Assembly (NCBI RefSeq): GCF_921293095.1
Contig: NC_060254.1
Span: 248,001 to 312,000, forward strand
Length of the DNA: 64,000 nt
Origin: Ischnura elegans
Lineage: Eukaryota > Arthropoda > Insecta > Odonata > Coenagrionidae
Direction of reading: 5' to 3'
This document shows positions 56,326 through 64,000 of the stretch, in pieces. The notes under the pieces are model-generated. The model saw nothing but the letters and a program-made list of their open reading frames with translations. It was not told where the DNA came from and did no database searches. How positions within the stretch are numbered: the first letter of the stretch is position 1; the number at the start of each line of letters is the position of its first letter. The translations under genes were made by a program, and so were the position numbers.

Positions 56326-57690
56326 TGTTCATTATTGAGAGCATAGTTTTCAAAATTGGCATTTAAGTGATAGTGGGTGAAAAGAAAGGTAAAATTTTAC
56401 AAGAGGATGCAAACATGGCAAATTTGTTAAACTAAAGACCCCATACTGGTAGCATGACATGAAGAGATTGTACTATTAGCTCAAATAGGTAATGTAACTG
56501 TACCTTCTCTATGTTGGCAAGGGAAGTAAGTATCGGCAGGGATAATCCGTTTATCGTCACTTACTCTATCACTTGTACTCAATAGATGTGCTATACAAGG
56601 TACTCTTATAGGCTCTCTTAAATTAGACAGCAGCAAAAAGCAAACACATATTAAAAGCTTAGGGCAATCTCAAGCTGTAGCTTAATTTGATATTCGAACA
56701 GCATTTTTATAAAATTGTCACCTGTTTAGAGCACAAAATATTTCATCACAATACAGCTAAAATACCACAACTTATACACTGCCACAATGGTCCCATCGAA
56801 GACTGTTTTACAGCAGTCTTCAAAGCAGCAGCTATTAACTTTATTTCAAAATGTATGCCTATTTCATTCTAATTGCACTCTCGAAGATCCATAAAATACA
56901 TGTTGGTAGGAACAGACATGCATTCCACTAATTGGAGAAGTTAGAAATAACTCGAAGAACAGGAATTACACAGTGCAACTTAAGGATATATTTCTTTTCA
57001 AAAGGAACAAAATATTTCATAACTGATTGACAAGCACTCCAGTACAATGACTGTTTTAAACGTTAGGTACTCTCTGAAGAGTATATTACTGTCATGAATA
57101 ATCAGATACGCATAATGACAAGGTTAATAATGTGTAAAACAATTAAAATGGAACAATTTATGCCACAAAAGGTTTGCACAGTAGCACAATCGCGAACTGT
57201 ACGTAACGGTATGTTACTCGCACTTACAGACACCACTTTATCTATGAAATATTTCACTCGAACACGTAATCCACGTCAAATAAGACTCATTGATACTCGA
57301 AATGTAATTACTGAAGCATATATGGCGAGGTATCCTCTCCTTGCAATGAAAAACAATGTTTTACACACACTTTATCGGTTGTCCACTTCCCATTTTGTGA
57401 CAGCAATGAAGTGAATCAAGTCGTCCGAGAAGTTGGCACAGATTACATTAGAAATTACGGCATAACGCGCAGGATACGAATCAGCCACAATTTTACGTCC
57501 TTAAACCTTCTTTTTAGGAATATATTCACCACTCCTTTCCATACCTTCCAGCCTAATCTATTCTTCGAAACACTTCATAAATCGCCGAATTTCGAAGCAA
57601 AATACTAATAATTTCCATTATTAGTGATAAAAATCGAGTAAAAACGTCAGAAAACTGTAATTTGTCCGGATTCCAGCGGGTAACGTAACA
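56326..57690. other. Internal Harbinger sequence to the right of the Polinton
   Basis: It belongs to the 6-kb Harbinger element by position. A FDGTIVAV-like motif on the minus strand near 56783-56806 may be a remnant of the transposase's first catalytic site. The plus-strand frames at 57094-57414 and 57411-57608 show no recognised motif. Confidence 0.45.
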
Positions 57691-57699
57691 CAAACTTGA

Positions 57700-58016
57700 A
57701 TGAGCATTTGCTCAAGACGGGGTCGACGTCGACTTGACGAAAGCGGTCTTATTCGTTGTCTTATTTGATAAACAAGACCACCTTTGACGACTATGAATAC
57801 AGGCGCGCTTGAGCATTTGCTTGTTTGCAATAAGGCGCGACTATGAAAGCGGACAAGCTCGCCTTATTACAAGGCGAGCTTGATCAAGCTCGTCTCATTC
57901 AACAATGACTTGAGACCGTCTTGTTTGACGACTATGAAACGGAAATAGCGAATAAGCTCGTGCTTGAGGCGATCTTCATCAAGCAAATGCTCAAGACGCG
58001 ACTATGAATACGGGCC
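57700..58016. repeat. Right terminal region of the Harbinger element
   Basis: It ends CGCGACTATGAATACGGGCC and is followed by CTAG of the outer A element. CGACTATGAA occurs at least four times and TGAGCATTTGCT and AAGCAAATGCTCA are present, mirroring the left end at 30666-30912. Confidence 0.75.
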
Positions 58017-58634
58017 CTAGTGGCCAAATGTAGAAGCTCTTTGCAAAACATTTCACCTCGGAATTTTAATATCATATATAAAAACTTTAGAAGCATAGCA
58101 ATCCATGGAATAGCTCAAATAATTAATATGTACTTTGAGAGAACATAAATTCACAAACATCAACTGTCTAAAGTGGGTAATTCGGAAATAACATTTCGGA
58201 TATTTAATGAATAAAAACGTCGTGATTCTCCTCGATTGCGTCTATATTTTGTTTAAATTACAATTATTAAACTATTTTTGATGATTTGAGCGCTAAAGTT
58301 TCGGGTGAAAGTCCCAATTGATGACACAATCTCTGTTTATTCGATGAACATATTCCAGCCAAAACTAGCCGCTACGTTATCTTGGCTCACCTATGAGATC
58401 ACAATATTTCCTATCTCTCATCATTCAAGGAACTCACCCGAATGAAATTTCGAGCAATTCGAAAATATCTTTGCAGCCCCTCGAAATAGTTATTAAATTT
58501 ACAATTATTATGCCACCTCCCATTCTGTAGCTCATTGGCAATCAATCTGCGTCTTGAGATGCTCTTTTGTCATTTTGTGTTATGTGGCGTTCTCTAGTGG
58601 GGTATTAGAACACTATAACGGCCAATATTGGTGT
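58017..58634 (-). mobile_element. Outer family-A element, middle segment
   Basis: Inverted match to the internal part of A1 (from about 29850 to 30461) with few differences. It begins at the Harbinger insertion point and ends at the hAT-type insertion. It shows that the Harbinger element sits inside a copy of family A. Confidence 0.88.
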
Positions 58635-61264
58635 CAGCCCCCTCCAACTCCCGGCCGCTAGGTGGCCCCAAAAGCTCCGTGCGATGGAATCGCCGATAGA
58701 TGGTGCTAGTGGGTGTTTGCGCGTCCAGCATTACGAAATTGCATTGAACCAAATACAATACTTGATCGCTGGAACAACGAATTTAAAATGCCTTTAACTG
58801 TATTGAACACTAAGAAGCAATTTAATAGCCTTTTAATTTCATTGACAGCCAGTTAGAAAGTCCATGTACAAAAAACATTGCCTTTAGAAGAAATTGAAAA
58901 TGAGATGTTGTCGTCTGCTAGCAGTCGTATTTTATTAGCTCTACTTCGTAAAAAAGAAGTTATTTGCGTCCTGATCATCATATATTTATCGCTAACGGCA
59001 TACTGCCTGACATATAATTATCAAGGTATCGGTCCCCAAAAATAAATTGGCGATACAGACAGTCGAGTCGGCGTTTCCTCCTCCAAGGAACTCCAGCGCA
59101 ATTATGCTGAATGGGGAAATAAGTTTTGGCTGCAGAAATCTCCTTTAAACTCTCATTAGGTCACCTTAAACAGGCAATCCTAAACTGGTAGCTACGAGGA
59201 TACGGTTATCTCCGATTCAGAAATTACAAGATCCGCAATGAGAAAAACTGGCCCAAAATTAATTACTGAAAGCTTCACATAACGACTCATATTAAGATTA
59301 GATTAAGACTTAATGGTTATTTTGAAATGGAAAATGTACGTTTGGGAACCCTAATTAAGAGTTTAGGCACAAAAAAAACACCTCGCTAAATTCTTAACCC
59401 AAGAAAGTCACAGAAATACACATCACAAGATCAACCGAAACAGCAACCAATGTAAAGGAAAAGGGGACGTCTGGGAACGGTAGTTGAAGGAAGTGATTGT
59501 AGTTAAATTTAAAATGCATTTATTCATGAAAGCACAAGCACTATCATTAACAATGTACAGGCGAGCTTAAAGGATAAGGGCAAAGGTTGGAAGTGTGAAA
59601 AATGTAAATAAATCTCGAAGTTAATGAAGATTTGAGGGTTTTCCACGGTTGTGGCAGTATCACTTCCACCAAAAGATCTGGAGATGAATGACCGCCTAGA
59701 AATAGAAATTTTTCAAAATTAGGCAAAATTTAAAAAAATTTATTTAAAAAATGAGTTGCAATCCTAGGTCGTATCAGTTATAAATGTGGAATGACAGTAC
59801 TTTTACCACGAAAAATCTCCACAGTTAGCTAATAATGGTGTTACAAGAGGTTATGTCACACCAAAAATGTGAGGCTTTGAGGCACGAGAAAAATATCATA
59901 ATGAAAGGGTGGGGCCAAATTTTCGATTGCAAATATCAAGAGCTAAATTCATCCTTTCAATTCTTAATATAACCACCATTTACTCTATTCTCATGTCTTC
60001 CTTTTTTATTACAGATAGTAACCCCTGCCCCTTTTCAGCAAAAAATATCCTGACCACATTACTGTTGTTGCACTTTGTTTACAACTACAACAATTTCTAA
60101 ACTGCAATGGCAGCAAATCCACAGAAGTAAAAAAAATATGAAATTAATTATATTTCAACATCCGCAGGCGGATCACCGTTAGTCCGTGTATATTATTGTC
60201 CGCTAAACTACATCAATACTTGCATAAAATGAGCATGGATGCAAGCATAACTATCGCTAGGGCGCCATAAATCTTATCCCACCAAATAACAGAAGCTACC
60301 ATTATAATTTCACTGTCATTAAGTCCTAAAACTAGAGTACGATGCACATTAACACTTTCACCATGATCATAAAAACATAAATTCACTGCACAACTGTATC
60401 TAATAGAAATGAAATAATACAAGTTTTCAATTCGTGGTGGAGCGATATTTTTCCTCCTCTTTCTGTACTGACACAAAATTCTTCACTAAATATCTAAAGC
60501 CATCAATTAATTGCAAAGCGAGCTACGAAACCACTGAGGTTATACAATTGTAATTAAGTACAATAACACAATTAGTAAAAACTGATGGAACTATGCCTCC
60601 ACGGCAACATGGCATGATATTATTTCGGTATTATGTGAAAAACATGAACCATTGATTTCCCGCGAAGATAAAAATAAAAATTTCCGTAAATAAATATCGG
60701 ATGCTTTGCCATATCCTCTTTAAAAACAAGAGAAATGGCATGCATAGAAGAGTAAACAAAGCCGCCATTGCAGATACTGCAGTATTTCCGCTATCTATTT
60801 GCACCGCTAATTTATTCTTAGCGAATAACACATATTTTCAACTAAAAAACGAGGTCACTGAGATCTAAAACCACGAAAAAATTACCAAATTAACGATAAC
60901 AGAGCCATAAAACTAACATCGGTAACCCACCGCATCTTGAGTACTTACCACTGCTTTGAAAAAACTTTTATTTTCAGCTCAGCATTCCTTCCTGGTTTTC
61001 CTGTATCTTGTAGAATTATTAGACACATATCAAATGCGCGATGCACGAACCATCTTCAAATTTAATAGCTTTTTAGCAATATAACACATCTTCCAAGTGA
61101 TGAGCCTCGGTGGTTCACCATTGAAATGAATGTAACAGCAACGCGATACTGGGCGCGCGACAGGCTCGCAGCGCCACTCTGTAACGAACTAAAAAAATTG
61201 AATAACGTGGGAGGATTTTGGGGCCAGCCAACCAGCGGCGTAACAGCCGAGTTGGAGGGGGCTG
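58635..61264. mobile_element. hAT-type non-autonomous element, 2630 bp
   Basis: Exact 16-bp terminal inverted repeats, CAGCCCCCTCCAACTC, are flanked by an 8-bp duplication, ATTGGTGT, at 58627-58634 and 61265-61272. A terminal CAG and an 8-bp duplication point to the hAT superfamily. The interior has only frames of up to 87 codons (60213-60476, minus) without any transposase motif, so it must be mobilised in trans or is decayed. Confidence 0.8.
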
Positions 61265-61276
61265 ATTGGTGTAAAT

Positions 61277-63808
61277 CAAGGTTTTAGAGTAAAGGTTGCC
61301 TCATTCGCGACTCGGGCTCCCATTGGCTTGACGTCACTGTAGACCTAACTTCCAGCGCCATTTCAAATTCTAGCCTTTCCGTGGGCGTAACTGCTTACCG
61401 CAGCGAGTTCTTGAAGTTACCCTCTATCGAACACAGTGGCACCGACTTCATGGGGCCTGAGGGGGCCCGAGCTCCCCCAAAAATTCGTTACAGATGTGAG
61501 GAAAAATGTGTCAGGCTTGTCGATTTTCCCCGGAGTGTCCAGATATCGAGATTCGAGTGATCAGGGTTCTAATGCTGATCATATGACTCTTGTAAAATAC
61601 TTTTAAAAAACTCAAAATTCACTACTTATAAAATTTACCGGGGCAAGGTTCCCGGTTTGAGCCCCCAATTATTTTTTTTTTTCGGCACCCCTGATCGAAC
61701 ACTATGAGCCGAATTTTAAATTGATTGCCAATTGATGAAAATAATGATGTTAAGATTAAAAAAAAAAATAAATTCGTGTATTCAGACGCTATAATTTCCT
61801 GATGAAGTGATGAAATGGGAAGGTGCGCGACTTAATTCCGTGTCCACACTTCCTTCCTGTAACTCTCAAAACACTGTTTTCCTTGCTACTTCCGCAATAT
61901 AATTTAAACTTAGATGAATATGGCTGGGAGGAATATACGCAAAAAACGAATTAGTTGCTTCAAAAAATTACAGCTCTGCCACTTTTTAAATAGAAAGTAT
62001 GCTCGTTTTCATTCCTCGCCGGGCTTTGAAAATAAATAAGATAAAGAAAATTATGCACATTGATATCCTTTACTTCAATGGGAAGAAAAAAAAGCATATA
62101 GAGTGAAAAGAGTTGTAAATTTACCGTTATTACCATTTTCAAATCATTCGTAATAGGTATTCAAAGTGATCATACGTTAAGCAAAAAATCATACAGATGA
62201 AACGGAACTAACTTCAATATTATGCTGAGAGAAATAAGAATTCCCCGGTAAAATAATTTCTAGAAATGGAAAATGAACCACCAACAATTTCCGTTATCAA
62301 AACAGCACCATAGTTGCCCGCTTGAGTGGAGAACAGCCTTCGAATCAGAGGACTCTTCTCTATCTTAAATCCCACAGAAAGTTTCCACTGTAGCCTTTGG
62401 TCAAAAAACCTAAAAGAAAAATGCTTCATGGCACCAAAAAGCACTGCAGGAAACAAATTCGATAATTTTCGGTGACTATTGCTGAAACAAAAATTAGACT
62501 AATGCATATCAGCTATTTGGTCGACCATAAGTCTGTTGTAGAAATTTAGCTCCACCGTCAAGGTTCATTTGAAGAGGGTATAAATAATAAGACTCAAGAA
62601 TTTATGTAAAAGAATTTACTGAACAATTTTTAATATCTTTTTAGTGGCACTACCAAAGTTGCTCTTCCTTGCTGAATTTTTTGTTCAAACATTTTATTCT
62701 TGTAAAGACCCTCTGCTTGGCGTAACATTTAATAATTGCTTTGTCCAAGTTGGAGACACAGCACAGAACATTGGTAATTTGTCGAATTAGTCCTAATTAG
62801 AGGGTAGAGTCTATTTCATTACAGTTTGCAGATAAATATAAACGCGAAAGAGTACATAAAATATTATTTGGTTTGACTCAAGTCAACATTTATAAGTTTA
62901 TAAAGGCTATTCTTAACCACTTTACTAGTTCGAGAGAAAATATTTTGATTAAAATTAACGTAAGTTTCTTTTATGTGAACTACGATTTAACACTTGATTC
63001 CTGATAAATATTTTTATACACGCTAAAAATTTTCTGTCCCTAAATTAATAAACAATTTTGCGCAACCGTGACCTCGAAAATTTCTCAATAGCTCTCAAAG
63101 GCATACGAAAGGACTCAAAGTTACAGACTTAGTACTAGAAATTTGTTTACCTGATATCTTACCATTGGTACACGATGTTACTCATAGCATACGAGGTCAA
63201 CGATGAATTTGCTAAATAGTCCCTGCATGAATGAGTGCGCAAAATATTAAGTTCAATTTGCCATAAAAGGGAAGAATTCCTGATTTTCCAATGCAATAGG
63301 GGCATCTAAGTTCTTGATTACGAAATCTTTAGCATACCTATCCACCTAGTTAGTCTGACTGATTCACTTTCACCACTTTTTCACATGTGTGGGGGGCGAG
63401 ACACGGTCAATGATTCGATTAGTTAATATATACAATAAAAAGATTTTTCAATTTAAGCAACCGCCTGTGATATGAGACTTTTCGTCAAGCAGTTGGAGCA
63501 CGTTGCCATAGTACAACGGGAGCCTGGCATGTCCGACGATTAAAGGCGCTCTTCGCCCACAAAAAATTCGTCTTATGAGTAGTGGATTACAAAGACGATT
63601 TCCAGTGAAATTGCATGAAATGTGTTCAGATTCGCGTTAAACACAAGGCGAGGCAAGGTCTCAGAAACTTATTCTCTCTCAATTTCTGGCGTGCAAACAA
63701 TGTAATGGCTAGGATCAGCTGGGATACAGGGTCTACAGTGACGTAACGGGACTTCTGCTGGCGCATGCGCAGTTACGAATGAGGCAACCTTACAGTCTAA
63801 GAACCTTG
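61277..63808. mobile_element. 2.5-kb TIR element with 8-9 bp target duplication
   Basis: Ends begin CAAGGTT; imperfect inverted repeats extend about 75 bp and share AGGTTGCCTCATTCG and ACGTCACTGTAGACC. The flanks are GGTGTAAAT at 61268-61276 and 63809-63817, 9 bp if the termini are CAAGGTT and AACCTTG. Nine bp would fit Mutator-like elements and eight would fit hAT. No coding frame of note is present, only frames of up to 78 codons without motifs (for example 62220-62456, minus). Confidence 0.7.
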
Positions 63809-63915
63809 GGTGTAAATATTGGTACGTGTCATACGATGCCTACAGCCCAATATTTTAACCAATATTGCGCGCCGATATATTGGCCAATAAATTGGCAAGT
63901 GTCATACGGGCTTAA

Positions 63916-64000
63916 GGTTGTCAAGGAGTGTGTCACATTTTCTTTTTCACCATGTAAATTCTTCCGATAGCTGATTTTCTCTTGGATTCCATGAGATGCC
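63916..64000. other. Host flank to the right of the nested locus
   Basis: Short non-coding sequence following the TAA duplication. It should be contiguous with 29555 and leftward in an allele without the insertion. Confidence 0.5.

Larger units (their letters stand above)
30666..58016. mobile_element. PIF/Harbinger DNA transposon of about 6 kb, split by a family-A copy, a Polinton and a tandem duplication
   Basis: The left end GGGCCGTATTCATAG at 30666 and right end CTATGAATACGGGCC at 58016 lie in continuous outer-A sequence and share a CTA (or TA) duplication (30663-30665, 58017-58019). Native sequence is 30666-33983, 39142-40138 and 56326-58016. Both ends carry long, imperfect inverted regions (about 250-330 bp) full of CATAGTC and AGCAAATGCTCAA motifs. 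Remnants of the two proteins that Harbinger elements encode are present: a Myb-like DNA-binding protein on the plus strand and a DDE transposase on the minus strand. All frames are broken, so the element is not autonomous now. Confidence 0.75.
29559..63912 (-). mobile_element. Outermost family-A (Harbinger-type, non-autonomous) element, expanded to 34 kb by nested insertions
   Basis: The left end at 29559 (AGCCCGTATGACACTTGCC) and the right end at 63912 (its complement) are flanked by the same 3-bp duplication, TAA, at 29556-29558 and 63913-63915. Its own sequence survives in pieces: 29559-29737, 30650-30665 (and its duplicate near 34896-34911), 58017-58634, 61273-61276 and 63818-63912. Together these reproduce family A in inverted orientation. 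TNA target duplications are characteristic of PIF/Harbinger elements. No coding capacity of its own is seen. Confidence 0.85.

Overview
This is a eukaryotic, AT-rich, transposon-dense window, most likely from an arthropod and probably an insect. The evidence is its mix of BEL/Pao, Ty3/gypsy and Ty1/copia retrotransposons, PIF/Harbinger and hAT DNA transposons, a complete Polinton/Maverick, and genes with GT-AG introns. I see no bacterial signals, no rRNA or tRNA gene and no CRISPR. No ordinary host gene can be identified with confidence.

Layout. 1-258 is the 3' end of a non-LTR (LINE) reverse transcriptase. 259-6049 has no recognisable gene. 6050-6680 holds short tandem and G/C-rich repeats. 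6957-8716 is a truncated Ty1/copia element on the minus strand, with 5' LTR, primer site and a frameshifted gag-pol. 9310-10020 is a two-copy tandem repeat. 10045-24524 is a complete BEL/Pao element (minus strand, 324-bp LTRs, TSD GGTG, tRNA-Trp primer site). It was split by a complete Ty3/gypsy element (12315-20473, minus strand, TSD AAAG) with an intact 1353-aa gag-pol. 24908-26802 is the 3' part of a gene encoding a Mutator-like transposase domain joined, across a 60-nt in-frame intron, to a DEDDh exonuclease. A decayed inverted relative lies at 27427-27747.

The block 29559-63912 is one insertion locus nested several levels deep. The outermost layer is a roughly 0.9-kb Harbinger-type non-autonomous element (family A, TSD TAA). 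It received a second A copy (TSD TCA), a roughly 6-kb Harbinger element with remnants of its Myb-like protein and transposase (TSD CTA/TA), a 2.6-kb hAT-type element (8-bp TSD) and a 2.5-kb TIR element (8-9 bp TSD). The 6-kb Harbinger in turn received another A copy (TSD TTA) and a 16.2-kb Polinton (40139-56319, TSD GAAATA). The Polinton received what looks like a solo LTR (TSD GCAG). A 4246-bp segment was then tandemly duplicated by recombination between two A copies, which the TSDs record.

The Polinton carries a virus-like gene set on the minus strand: protein-primed DNA polymerase B, packaging ATPase, small pX-like protein, conserved hypothetical, chromodomain integrase, minor capsid (penton), pVI-like protein, major capsid protein, adenain-type protease, and three accessory genes. 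One further accessory gene lies on the plus strand. Three late genes overlap by 1-4 nt (ATGA or TAATG). The integrase, major capsid and protease frames are open. Polymerase, ATPase, penton, pVI-like and one accessory gene carry stops, 1-nt frameshifts or an insertion, so this copy is a recently decayed provirus-like element.
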